Program-made: the position numbers and the translations under genes
Shown: positions 37,965-51,000 of the stretch, one piece after another
Position numbering within the stretch: position 1 is the first letter of the stretch
How the letters are laid out: every line of letters starts with the position of its first letter
The notes under the pieces: generated by a model
What the model was told of the DNA's origin: nothing
Databases searched by the model: none
The model's input: the letters and a program-made list of their open reading frames with translations, nothing else
Assembly (NCBI GenBank): GCA_024036415.1
Contig: JAMWET010000482.1
Span: 35,298 to 99,297, forward strand
DNA from: Prochilodus magdalenae
Taxonomy: Eukaryota; Chordata; Actinopteri; Characiformes; Prochilodontidae
Reading direction: 5' to 3'
Length of the DNA stretch: 64,000 nucleotides

Positions 37965-38439
37965 TCTTATCTTATCCTATTAGTGTTTACGTTCGTTTTA
38001 GAAGAATTGCTTTCAGGTTTTTAAATACATTTTTCCACACCTCTAAAAGTTCAGTCTTAGAAGTTGGGTACACTTATTGCTTCTGGTGATCTAAACGATC
38101 TCAAACACAGTACTACTGAGGTCTGGACTCTGGGGTGGTCAGGCCAGGTCAGCAGCTTCTGAGTTTGATTTGTAAATGTCCCTCTTTTTGGCCCGTCTCT
38201 TTTTCTCAGTAACAGCTAATTCAAAGCTACACATCCTTTTAAACTTCATCCTACAGTGAAAGGACAGAAACCCATGTGCATGTTTTCAGATTTGAAGCAA
38301 GAGTGGAGCTAGATTTTCTCCTCTATCTAAGATGAAAGCCTGAAGTGCCTTGCCGTATGCATGTGGATTATCTTCTACTCTATGTCCTCAGAAATACCTT
38401 CTGAGAAACCTGCATGGAATGGTGAATTGTAGCATTGCA

Positions 38440-38620
38440 GTCTTTGGTCGATGTTGACGTGGTGTTAAGGGCAGTCGTCAGTGCATGTAGTCCTGCGTGG
38501 TGCAGTCGTCTGCCAATGGTGCTGGCACTAACAGGATGACACATAGAGGGCATCACTGCTAGCTGAATGTCTGCAATCGTGGACAGCTAGCCGTATCACT
38601 AGTTCCTTGTTTCACAGTTG
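38440..38620 (-). pseudogene. Tc1-like transposase fragment, reverse strand
   Basis: The minus strand reads a sequence related to 33886-33980: GTTAGTGCCAGCACCATTGG, CAGACGACTGCACCACGCAG, GACTACATGCACTGACG, CTGCCCTTAACACCACGTCA. Same family, opposite orientation. Confidence 0.65.
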
Positions 38621-38965
38621 TCGTCTGAATATGTGCTCTGTATATCTAGCCTTTACCATGTGCTAGTAAACACCCTGCGCACTTTGAAACTACCTTAATC
38701 CTCTGAGGCATCTCCCCGAGTTACATACTGGACATTCTTGATTAACTTGGGAACTTTAAGATGAGCTATTTGTAAAAGAGAGGTGTTTTCTCATGAGTGA
38801 CAGACACAGAGAAAACATATACCAAATGATATATGTCAGTAAAATGCTGTTATAAACTCCTGCAGTACTGTAGAAAAAGCGCTGATATAGTTTGATACAC
38901 TAAAATTAATCTTTAAAATCAAAATTCCAAAAGGCTTATACATATTGATCAGACAATATCGATCT

Positions 38966-40556
38966 TAAAACCTTCCAAAGACCTAATCATTCTAGACTAA
39001 TATTTCCATAGACCTAATCACTGTAAAGTTTTCATAGACCTAATCACTCTAGACTAATATTTCCATAGACCTAATCACTGTAAAGTTTTCATAGACCTAA
39101 TCATTCTAGACTAATATTTCCATAGACCTAATCACTGTAAAGTTTTCATAGACCTAATCATTCTAGACTGATGTTTCCATAAACATAACTGCTCTAATGT
39201 TTCTCTAAAACCAAATGACTGTAAAGTTTTCATAGACCTAATTGCTCTGTTTTTCTAAACATAATTATCAAGTTTTCATATACCTAATCATTTTACACTA
39301 ATATTTCCATAGACCTTATCACGGTAAAGTTTTCATAGACCTAATGATTCTAGACTAATATTTCCATAGACCTAATCGCCGTAAAGTTTTCATAGACCTA
39401 ATAATTCTACACTAATATTTCCATAGACTTAATGACTGTAAAGTTTCCACAGACCTAATGATTTTAGACTAATATTTCCATAGACCTAATCATTGTAAAG
39501 TTTTCATAGACCTAATCATTCTAGACTAATATTTCCATAGACCTAATCACAATAAAGTTCTCATAGGCCTAATCATTCTAGACTAATATTTCCATAGACC
39601 TAATCACAATAAAGTTCTCATAGACCTAATCATTCTACACTAATATTTCCATAGACCTAACGACTGTAAAGTTGTCATAGACCTAATCATTCTAGATTAA
39701 TATTTCCATAGGCCTAATCACAATAAAGTTTTCATAGACCTAATTATTGTAGACTAATATTTCCATAGACCTAACGACTGTAAAGTTTTCATAGACCTAA
39801 TCATTCTAGATTAATATTTCCATAGACCTAACGACTGTAAAGTTTTCATAGACCTAATCATTCTAGATTAATATTTCCATAGACCTAGCGACTGTAAAGT
39901 TGTCATAGACCTAATCATTCTAGATTAATACTCCATTTTTCCTAACAACTGTAAAGTTGTCATAGATCTAATCATTCTAGATTAATTTTCCATAGACCTA
40001 ACGGCTGTAAAGTTTTCATAGACCTAATGATTCTAGACTAATGTTTCCATAGACCTAATTTCAGTAAGGTTTAATAGACCAAATCATTCTACACTAATAT
40101 TTCCATAGACCTAATCACTGTAAAGTTTTCATAGACCTAATGATTCTACACTAATATTTCCATAGACCTAATAACAATAAAGTTTTCAAAGACCTAATCA
40201 TTCTAGATTAATACTCCATAGACCTAACAACTGTAAAGTTGTCATAGATCTAATCATTCTAGATTAATTTTCCATAGACCTAACAACTGTAAAGTTGTCA
40301 TAGATCTAATCATTCTAGATTAATTTTCCATAGACCTAACAACTGTAAAGTTGTCATAGATCTAATCATTCTAGATTAATTTTCCATAGACCTAACGACT
40401 GTAAAGTTTTCATAGACCTAATCATTCTAGATTAATTTTCCATAGGCCTAATTACAATAAAGTTTTCATGGACCTAATTATTGTAGACTAATATTTCCAT
40501 AGACCTAACGACTGTAAAGTTTTCATAGACCTAATCATTCTGAACTAATGTTGCCT
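38966..40556. repeat. 57-bp composite minisatellite array
   Basis: Unit of 57 bp made of two similar halves: TTTCCATAGACCTAATCACT then GTAAAG, and TTTTCATAGACCTAATCATT then CTAGACTAATA. About 28 copies with much variation in the right part (TTGTCATAGATCTAATC, TTAATTTTCC). Confidence 0.94.
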
Positions 40557-41949
40557 TAGGCCTAAATGCTAGTTTTCACAGACATAATTACTCTAAACAA
40601 ACTGTCTGTAGATTTGATCACTCTAAAGTTTTCATTTCTAAGCTTCCATGGCTTTATCCCTCGCTCCCTCTTTGAGTTGTGTTTTTACACAAGCAATGTA
40701 TCATGTTTTTTAAACGACATGTTGACCTGTCATGCAAATGGTGGAACTGTTGAGACCCAGGGTCTTGTGGAATGAGACTTGCCAAACCTGTATGTTGGGT
40801 GTGGCTGACAAAAAAAACAGAGCCACAAGGCAAAAAGGAAGTGGAAGAGCGAACAGTTCACTTCATCTCCATTTGCAGTGCAAACCCAGATCTTTTAAAA
40901 TAGTCCCTAAACCCTGCTGTCCATCAAGCCCCTGCCTTTTTCGTTCTTGGCAATTGTACTGTGGCATGAAGCGAAAGGAGGCAGACCTATAGAACAATAA
41001 AGCGGTCCCGCTGAATCAGAATTAGCTGATTTACTGAGTTCCAGTGACTGATCTAAGTCTCTGATTCTTTCTTTACAGCTCATCCTGTGATTTCATGCAT
41101 GCTAGGCAATCTTCATTATATCCACCCATTGCATTTCTGCATGCTTCGCTGCAGCTTCTCCTTCTTTTTTGTTTCCGCCTCATTGTTTGAATTCTCTACA
41201 AGTCCAAGCAGTTGCTCAATGTCACCGAAAGCAACGCTCATGGCGTATGTTAACAGCCATTTTAGGACAGCTATGAAACAGGGAAGATGACATTCTTCTG
41301 CATCTCTGGGTTTCTTTGGAAAATAACAGTTCACAAACCATATGGTGACCTTGGATGGTTTTAGGTTTCACGTCAAACCAATCCGAACGACTTCTCAGCA
41401 ACTTAATTATGCAGACAGTGTTGATGGAAATGGGAGAATGTTTTAATTAAAAAAACTCCATCAGATGTTAGATCATTCATGAGTCATTGAAGGAGAGCTA
41501 ACATGCTTAACTGGGAATTCCACCATTTTTACAAATCACTAGTACTTCATATGCTGAGGTGCAAACAAAGCCATTCAGAGTAGTCTGGTTTGGTCTGAAT
41601 GGGTCACAGCAGGTAGACCTCGCTGAAGAAAGAGCACAGGATCTGCATAAGCTGGGTTAAACTGGTCTGGGTGCTGGTTCAGCTGGTCATGATGCTGGCT
41701 TTGCTAGTAGCCAACATGCTAACCTTCAGTGCTTGCTGACCAGCATAGCAGCAAAAGACAACATACACTGCATTCTAGCAGGGGGTACTCTGGTGTCCTT
41801 ACACTGGGGGTGATGGGAACCAAGGGCCCACAATGTTGGCATCACATTACAGCCATTTTATTTACTATCCATATCCACCATGGAATCCACCCGTGAACCG
41901 AACCTACACATGCCTTGTGAGTGTGTATGTATATTCTGTCACTGCCCCA

Positions 41950-42125
41950 AGAAGAAGAAACTACATCTCCAAAAATGGTACAACCCTAGTTTAACTTCAA
42001 TGTAATTCAATGGAACCAGACTTTTTTTCAAAAAGGAAGAACAGCAGGTGATTTGAACAAATGATGCATGAAAGGTTAAATCGACAACAAATGGAGAGAG
42101 ATGTTTTTCTTGGGTCAGTGGTAAC
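41950..42125 (+). mobile_element. diverged copy 3 of the short TIR element
   Basis: Shares ACTACATCTCCAAAAATGG, TTCAATGGAACCAGAC and AATGGAGAGAGATGTTTTTC with 8927-9160 and 32165-32400, with an internal deletion. Confidence 0.5.
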
Positions 42126-42949
42126 ATAACTGCACCCATCAGCCACTTCCTCCTTGAATCTACTCACTGTCCACTTTATCCGCTTTTATAGAAGCACTTT
42201 GTAGTTCTTTAATTTTGTTACATAATTTTGTTGTGTGTGTGGATTTCTTTATGCAATAACTTTCTATCAGAAAGCTTTTAGGGACAGACGTCTTATCGCC
42301 ACCACTGAATGAAGTTTGTTTACAGTTTCCTATGTGGGATATCTGGAATATTAGAGAGGTCCCCCTTAAAACATGCAGTAACTATATGGATTATAATCCA
42401 GCTGTCACACAGGGGGTGCTATTAGTTAATAAAATGTACCGTCCCCTGGATTAAACCTCCAATCTGACCTTCCTGTCTTTACCCAGTGAATGTATGTATG
42501 CATAAACTGTAGGCCCTCCCATTCCAGCAGGTCAAGTCTCCACACGCTGGTGAGAGAGATCCTGTACACACAGCTGCAGGTGGGATTACTGTATGACAGT
42601 ACAGGAGTAAAAGTACAGTTAGGATATTTAAATCCTCAATCACCATATTTAATAAAATGGCACTAGTATTTGGATTGTATAGGAAGGCTATTCTGATGCA
42701 TATAGACATATATTCATATATGGGATATTATAGTGACGAAGTGCGCATGCTCGCTACAACAAACGATTAGAACACCTGTTTACAAACCCCGATAAACAGT
42801 TTTCCCAGGCTCTGTGGGGCTGTTTAGTTCACTCAGCTCGTTCTTAATTGTATTAAAATGCTGTATCTGGCTCAGACAGCCGTGTGGGACTGTTTTGTGG
42901 TTCCAAGGAGTGTACAGGTATTTAGTATGTGGCTGAATGACGAGGGGAC

Positions 42950-43480
42950 GGAGGGCGTGCTAAACAGAGCAGGTAGGCTAACTCAGGTAAAGTGCAGTGA
43001 AGAGTTGCCGCCGTGCACGGTGAGGACCCGCCGGAGCTCCCCGACGCCTCTTTCCCTCCCTGTACTACACGTAAGCTTTTCCTTTCCTGTTTTTCCTATC
43101 TCTGCTTGCGGGTATCAGGAGCACAGATGTCCGTCACAGAGGGAGAGAGAGGGAGACGAAGAGAGAGAGAGCTCTGCCCGTTTTCAGCCGGCTCAAACAA
43201 ACACAAACGCTCAGCTGACAGGAAAAGAGGGATCCCGCGCGGATTAAGATGTCCCGAGCGTTTACGTCTTGTCCGGGTCTGCAGCTCTGAGGTTTAAAAC
43301 CAAGAGGCGGTCAGTTTGCGGTAGCTGAGCTGGATTTAACTTCAGAAAACACCCCGCCTGCCCACGCTGCTGAGACTCAAGCGGTTACGCTGCTCTGTCT
43401 CATCAGCTCGGCTGTGAGGAGGCGGTGGATGCCGGTTCGGGATAGAGCGCCCCCTCGCGGCAGCGCGCGGAGCCCTGCAG
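42950..43480. promoter_or_regulatory. CpG-rich stretch, possible upstream promoter or 5' exon
   Basis: CpG-rich sequence with several donor-like sites (for example CAGGTAAAGT near 42985 and ACACGTAAGC near 43070) but no protein homology. It lies 1.4-1.9 kb upstream of the ano1-like start codon and could be its promoter or a non-coding first exon, or belong to an unseen transcript. Confidence 0.35.
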
Positions 43481-43572
43481 AGAACAGTGCAGAGCTGCTC
43501 ATTTGTGAACTCCATATAAAGTATGAAGTGTCTGCTGACACTTAACGTAAAGCGTCTGTATATGTTTATTGT

Positions 43573-43624
43573 GTATATATATATATGTGTGTATATATAC
43601 ACACAGACACACACACACACACAC
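43573..43624. repeat. TA and CA microsatellite
   Basis: Runs of TATA, TGTG and CACACA. Confidence 0.85.
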
Positions 43625-44278
43625 GGTGTTCTACTGTAGGCTAATAATGGTGCAATATTAATATTTATAATTCACCTAGAGATGTATTCTCTTTAGATAA
43701 GTACGTTAAGCTATTGCGTTTCCTAAATTATTATAATTATTATTAATATTAGTATCAATAATAAAAATAATGAGATTAATTATAATGATAACAATATGTA
43801 TTTTACTGCTATCTATCGTTATTGTTATTATTCAGTCCCACGAGGATCTTGCAGTCATTTTGCAGGACCATTTGTGCAAATTCTACCAATTCTTTGCAAG
43901 AGCTGGCAGTCACCCCTTCACTACAGTATTAACACATTAGGTGTCAAAATGCTGGAGATAGTTGCAGGCGCTCGCAAAATTGTGAGAGGGTTGATGGTGG
44001 TGATGATGATGATGATGATGCAATATATATCGTTCATAAAACTTGTGAACGTATGGCTGAACCTTTTAAGCGCATTATTCAATCCCTTCAGCACTTTCCC
44101 ATCGCATATTCAGGCAAATTCAATAACGCACGCAATATTTGCGAGGGTTTGCATATTTTTTCCACTCACCATATTAATAACGTATTAAACGTCATACGCC
44201 GAGGTGATTGGACAAAGTTGCAAGCCGTCACAATATATTGCGAGAGTTGATCAAAACAGCAGTCGCAAATGCTTTATA

Positions 44279-44340
44279 ATTATTGTTATTATTATTATTA
44301 TTAGTAGTAGTAGTAGTAATAGTAGTAGTGTTATTATTAC
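44279..44340. repeat. TTA and TAG trinucleotide microsatellite
   Basis: Consecutive (TTA)n and (TAG)n runs. Confidence 0.85.
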
Positions 44341-44864
44341 ACATTTTCAGCAGAAGCCTACGCGAGCTAAACACCATGCACCACGTGCAGATAGATGCAT
44401 GCACAACATCGAGATCTGTAAGAGATCTGTAAACCTGCTCATCACCTGAATGTACGACAGAGCAGTAATGCTTGTGCAACCTGCAGCAGATCACGCAGCT
44501 CAGAGAACCATCCTCTCTTTAGACTGGAAGCCGACTGCGGAGCGGTAGTTGGGTTCCACCTCGCTGGTGTTGTTGCCAGCAGCCTTTTCTAATTTCCCTG
44601 CTCTCGTCCAAATCCCGTGATAAGCTGCGTGGAGCGTCTGTAATGTTCACATAGATGTTGGCTAAAACCGTGAGCTGGGTGGGTGGACCGAGTCCCCATT
44701 GGCCGCGCTGCACACATCCCCATGCTGGGTGGAGAGATGCTCGCGTGAGTAGCCTGCTCTCTGCCATTCAGCGGCGATTTGGCTGAAGGACTGGACGAGC
44801 GCTCTCTCACTGAGCTTTAGGAGCCAGAGATATCCACACGGAGCCAGGGGCAGTGCGCGCTCCA

Positions 44865-44907
44865 ATGGAGGCACAGGGAGATTCTAGTGGACATGCTGTT
44901 CAGCCTG
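44865..44907 (+). CDS. ano1: ano1-like coding exon 1
   Basis: ATG at 44865 encodes MEAQGDSSGHAVQP plus one base, then donor gtgagt. An in-frame TGA at 44811 with no ATG between supports this start; base -3 is C and +4 is G, a moderate context. The split codon joins exon 2 as Gly. Weaker than the other exons because it has no homology of its own. Confidence 0.7.
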
Positions 44908-45008
44908 GTGAGTTAGGCTTCATCCATGCAGCCCTGCTGTCTGTTCCTAAATCTTATTATTATTATTAATATTATTTATTAATAAAAATTATTATTAATA
45001 ATTATATA

Positions 45009-45062
<54 letters not shown>

Positions 45063-48000
45063 TAGTGTATATATAGTAGTCTTCTGAGAGAGCAACTTCA
45101 GATGTTGTATGATCTGTATGTATGTATATATCACTATAGTGTATGTATATGTATATACATATGTTGTATGTATATATGTAGACACATGTTGCTCTCTAAG
45201 GGGAAGACCCACACTGCACCCACTCAGCACTCTGCTTTCACTGTGCCTAGAGTGAAATGACAAGGCTCCAGATGTTTATGAATTCTAGCCTGGGTAGAAG
45301 ATGGTCTGTTGCCAGTGTTATCAGCTGTAGCCTATATCTACACTCAGGATTCTGTTAGGAGATTAGCACAACATGGCTCAGGCAGATAACCCATATTTTC
45401 CAAGAGCTTGTGTTCAGCGTGGTCACGTATTGCTTGCGTGCTGTGGTGTGCAGACTGTATTTTAGGCTGTAAGCCTGCGGGGACCAGGCAGTTTGAGGAA
45501 TCCGTCTGTCAGACACTGTAAACTTGTTGTACGGTTTATACATGCAACCACCAGCCACTGTATTAGGTACACCTCCTTGCATCTACACCCATTGTTCATT
45601 TTAGCAGCGCTGCTTGTTACGTAGGAGCACTTTGTAGCTACAAATACAGACTGTAGTCCATCTGTTTCTCAGCATACTTTATTAGGCTCCTTTTAACAGG
45701 ATCAGCGTCAGTGTCACTGCGGTGCTGAGAATGATCCAACACCCAAATAATATCTGCTGTCTGGTGGTCTTGTTGGGGTCCTGACATTTTAATGAATAGG
45801 GTAAAGACATAACAAAGTGTGCAGAGAATCAGATGGACTGCAGTCTGTAATTATGTAGCTACACCTATATGGTGGGAGTGGAAGTATTAGGTAGGTGCAC
45901 CTATATGGAAAACTGAGCTGATAAAATGAGTGTAGATACAGAGAGGTGTACCTTAAGAACTGGCCTGTAGGTGCATGTGACACAAGGCTGTATGGAACTT
46001 AGTATTGGGGTATATGTAGCAGAAGTCAGAGACCACCCTTTCTTTAAGTTCATCTTTTTTAACATCTAGGGAGAAAGTATAATTAGGTCTGTTTTTACTG
46101 GCTGCCACATCAGCTAAATTGTAATATTCATTTTTCTGTATGTATTGTGTGCAAACTGTTCCTTTCAGCAATTTCCGAGGAAATCTGCAAGGATATCTTT
46201 CCACACTTCCAGTCAGTTCAGCTCTAGATGAATTTTGTGATTCTCACAATTCAATTAAACCCAATTCCCAACATTCATTAGTCCATGAAACCTTACTTAA
46301 CACCTCTGCCTTAGAGTCTACTCCAAAATTCATTAACGTCAGCCTCTCCAGTGATGTTGATGACTGGACTCGGGAATGGTCACTCGGGTGTACTCCGGTG
46401 TTCCAGCAGCATCTGAGTTTGATTTGCAAATTTTCTTGCCTTTTCTCATTAAGGTATTTTTTCAGAGTGCAGCCCTCTCTTCAGATCCCTCTCTCAAAGA
46501 GTTAACAGCTATTGACAATTTCCCATGTTCTCTTTAAATCAGTTTGGTTTTGGGAAAGTGTTTTTTCCTTGTGTTTCTTACTTGTGCGAATGTCTCCAGA
46601 CATTCTACACTACAAAGTACTGTAGTTTCATGGTAAGATACTAAAACCCTTCAAATCAAGGAATGAGCTCGTTAGCAAGGCAAATAAAATGTGGTCGCTT
46701 TGCACTGTGGGATACCTGTTCATGCCTGTCCTGTTAAAGTGCCATATCAGGTCAGGTATTTGAATACACCTTCTAAGAATTAGACACAGAAGCCTGTTTT
46801 AACCTGGTCCACAGTACTGGCATAGGATTCTGGGTTAAATGCATTTATTGCTGATGATGATGATGATGATGAGGATGCTGAATCTATGTTAATCTATTTT
46901 GTTTTGCATTGAGACGTATAATCATATACATTTGCACATGACTGCATATGTACATTAACACATCACACTGACTCATCCCTCTCTCATGGTCAGCACATCT
47001 CATTTCTAGTGCCACGTTCTTCGCTTCACCATTTGTTTTCCTGGTCGGTTGTCTTTTAATTAGCAGTGTTCCAGCTTTGTCCTAGAATGCCCAGACCCCC
47101 TCTCTTCAATCATAGCAAGCTTTCAAATTGATTCCCTCATTAATCCTCTGCTCTAATTTACATATCACTAAAAATGATATAGAGTGCATACCTGGAGGCT
47201 AAGTGATATTTTTCCCATAGCTACCATTCCAGCTGCATTTAATGTGCTGTGGATTACATTCGGATTATCATAAAGAGGAACACTGGGAGCTATGGTGGTG
47301 GTCAATAAATTGCTCTGCATTACGTTAGCGGAGTTTAGAAGTCTTAAAAGGAAAGGGCTCCAGCTGATCAGAATCAGACCGCTGCTTGGAAACTATTAAA
47401 GGCACCAGCTGAAGCCCAGATAAGAAATGCAAAAGTCTATTAAGAGCACTTACAGCTTTCCTTTACCTCACCAAGTAACACTGGAGACCGCTCCTCGTAA
47501 TGAAAGGGAAATCTGCAGTGTGTTTAACTCCCTTTTCATAAATTCATAATGAGGGACCATCAGTCGAGTTACAGTCAAGTGAGCTTCATTGGATTGATTA
47601 CATTGATTATTGTGTTGTACTTGTGTTTGTTCGCATATATGGATCAGTTAACTGTTCCATGGGCCAGTGTACATTATGTGGTCAGTGGTGTAGTCCACGT
47701 GGGAAGGTCGGAAGCTCCTGTCATAGATAATGGATCCACACAATGCATCCTTAACACACTTGTAGACTTGTACATGCCCGATGGTTCAATATGGCATATA
47801 AATCCAATGGGAATGTTTTCCCATTACAAAAGACAAATGGGGAAAACATTCCTCTGCATTGAAGGCCTTCATTGACACACTGCGATATTATCATATGGAG
47901 TCAGTCATACAGGAAATAACACAATCAGACAAGTTTATATTGTCAGTATAATAGAATTCAGTGGACGAGAGAGAGAGGAACCTTTAAATGCTGCAACACA

Positions 48001-51000
48001 AATGGCGGCCTACTATGAGGAAGGGTTCTGTCTGTGTTTAAGAACAAGTAACGGTGTAGCGTTAAGTATTTTGCTTGGCTTACACACCAAAGCTGGACAC
48101 ATACACACACATATACTGGGGCCTAATAGCAGTTATTAAAACCAGGCTAGTTTAAGCAGGACGTTCTAGGCTGCTAGGTAGAACTAAAGTCAGTTCATTT
48201 CCTCTTTTACAGAGTTAGATACTGACATATGATCTGGATCAGCTAATGCAGTTATCGTGCCATCAGCTGTAACCTTTAAGTTTGATAGATGCTGTGTATT
48301 TGATTAAGGTATGATGATGATAGACGGCTGTAGATATTACTGTAGATATTACAAGCACTGTTGGGCTGTTTGCATCTTTAAAATAGACCTGCATTGCAGC
48401 CATTCACACCACATGTACAGTTCTGCAGAGGGGTCTTCATGCCTGCAGGTTGTGGATTTTTTTGTCAGCTCTACAACACAGTACAATAAACCCCCAAGGA
48501 TGTGTAGTTAGGGAAGCACTGATGTGGGAAATGTGGGGCGATGCAAATATCTGGTAAATATCATGTATGTATCTGGTGATGCCAATTCGTAACCATTTAT
48601 GAATGGTAGAAATTGGGATGAGATCTACCTGAATTTACATTACAGATAATTATAACTCTGTATATTTCTGTAGGGTTAAAAATGCAGTGGAATTAATGCA
48701 GTGCAGACATTTAATTACAGTGTCTCAATGTTGCCTGAGCATATTACTCAGTAGAATAGAATAAATATTCATCAAAATACATAATTTTAAATATCTGAAG
48801 TGGATCAGGTTTAACATAGCCTGTACCAGCTTCACAGAAGTAGGAGTGTGGATCGGCCTATTGAATTTAGTAGTGCTTTAAAGTGAGGTCTATGGTTTGT
48901 ATTTTTGTAGCTATCCTCCTATAGAAGATGAACTATAGAAGATGAGCTATAGAAGATGAACTATAATAGATGAGCTGTAGAAGATGAGCTGTAGAAGATA
49001 AGCAATAGAAGATGAGCTATAGAGGATGAGCTATAGAGGATGAGCTATAGAGGATGAGCTATAGAAGATGAACTATAGAAGATGAGCTATAGAAGATGAA
49101 CTATAATAGATGAGCTGTAGAAGATGAGCTGTAGAAGATAAGCAATATAAGAGGATGAGCTATAGAAGATGAACTATAGAAGATGAACTATAGAAGATAA
49201 TGAGCTATAGAAGATGAACTATAGAAGATAATGAGCTATAGAAGATGAACTATAGAAGATGATGAGCTATAGAAGATGATGAGCTATAGAAGATGAGCTA
49301 TAGAAGATGAGCTATAGAAGATGAACTATAGAAGATGATGAGCTATAGAAGATGAACTATAGAAGATGATGAGCTATAGAAGGTGAGCTATAGAAGGTGA
49401 GCTATAGATGATGACCTATAGAGGATGAACTATAGAATATGATGAGCTATAGAAGATGATGAACTATAGAAGATGATGAGCTATAGAAGATGAGCTATAG
49501 AAGATGAACAGAATGCAGTATGCACTGCCATATGCCAGTTTGGTTATATAACATGTTTAGTCAAGTTTCTCAACAAATTCTTTAACACATGCCATACAGA
49601 GAATAAACAATCATACTCGCTCTATGTCAGTTACCCGAGTATGATTGTTACCCCACCCCTTAATGTTCCCGACCCGAGCGCACTTAACGCCATCGCTTGG
49701 AGAGTTATTTATATCGTGAGGGTGTGCATGCCAATAAGGATGCAATCACAGCGCCTATCCCACACGCTGACCCCATGTTGCGGCGCATGGTCGTGCACCT
49801 ACACTTGGCGTTCACCGCGGAGGAGGGGCCTTATTCGAACTGAATGACTTTGCAGGAAGATTTGCTGAGTAGACGCATGTATGAGAAATATCATTTCACA
49901 GAGAAGGCTGCAACTGTGAAAAAGCTACACTGTAAACGTGTTCGCTCACGGTGAATGACGCCGCAGTAACATTCGGGTGCTGTAGACCAGAGTGCTGCCT
50001 TTGCGGGTGTGTTTGTTTATTGGGACACTCCCAGCACTTTCAAGGTATGTGCTCAGGCATGGTTAGAGATCACACTAGGTGCATACTGTGCCCGAGTCCA
50101 ACTGAACCATGCCTGGGCCCATCTTTTCCAGCACACTTGGGAACAGTGTTCAGGCCCAGAGCAATCACACTAGCCAAGCAATTTGGACTTTGGGGTTCAA
50201 ATGCATTTGGGCACGGTATTAAATGCCTGGCGTGAGGTAAATTATCATGGCACGTTTCTGTAGAGCTTTAGTTTTAGCTTAGCTTTAGCTTTATAAATAC
50301 ATCTTCCACGTTTTCCAAAATGTAAAATTTTGACAAACATGCCGATATGTAGAGCATGTGTTCCTTATTTCCACTTATAAAACCATAGAGTTTCACTGGG
50401 ATACCCAAATATGCAGTTACACAGACCTGACTGATCCTAGCCAGTGACCAGTACTAGTCTTCTCCTGAGTGAAATAGGTCTCTGGATGGTGACTGGACTT
50501 GTGAGTTTTCTTTAACGTGTCTTCTGTCCTGTTTGGTAGAACGTTGGGCATAATGTGCGGGTATTGATTGTCTAAGGTTCAGCTGGTGTAAAAATGCTGT
50601 TTATTTCTAGCATCATTCATTGGAAGCACCATGACATTAGTGAGGCATCTGATGGCTGGTGACTCTCCATAATTCCACACTAGGGAACGTCTCGTTCTGG
50701 CTATTGAACATGTCTATTTCTTGTCTTGTCAGGTGGAACCTACCCGGCTGACAGCACACAGGAGGAGCAGCTCCGTGAGCTGGGGGAGGAGGACGACATG
50801 TGGCGGAATGAGAAGTACCAGTTTGTTCCGGAGGAGGACCAGGGCCCGAATGTAGGTGGCAAAACTGCCGGCGACCCTGGATACGATGAAGATGATTCTA
50901 TAGTAAGTCGCGTCTGGGGAAGCGATAACGTTCCTCTGCATTCATTTCCATGTTCCGAAATTTTGAAAAGTCGCATTATCAATTCATTATCGGCCCGGTT

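Larger units (their letters stand above)
15540..42850. other. gene-poor intergenic region
   Basis: Apart from the transposon remnants and arrays listed, I recognise no conserved protein exon, tRNA or other RNA gene on either strand. Small exons of an unrecognised gene cannot be excluded by eye. Confidence 0.5.
44908..50732 (+). other. ano1-like intron 1
   Basis: 5.8-kb intron. Contains a (TA)n run at 45011-45059, a TIR element at 45551-45966, a (GAT)n run at about 46852-46870 and the 14/17-bp minisatellite at 48917-49508. No further exon recognised. Confidence 0.7.

Noticed and set aside
42858..43247. A 129-codon frame in the CpG-rich stretch
   Set aside because: No homology, and frames in CpG-rich DNA are often open by chance.
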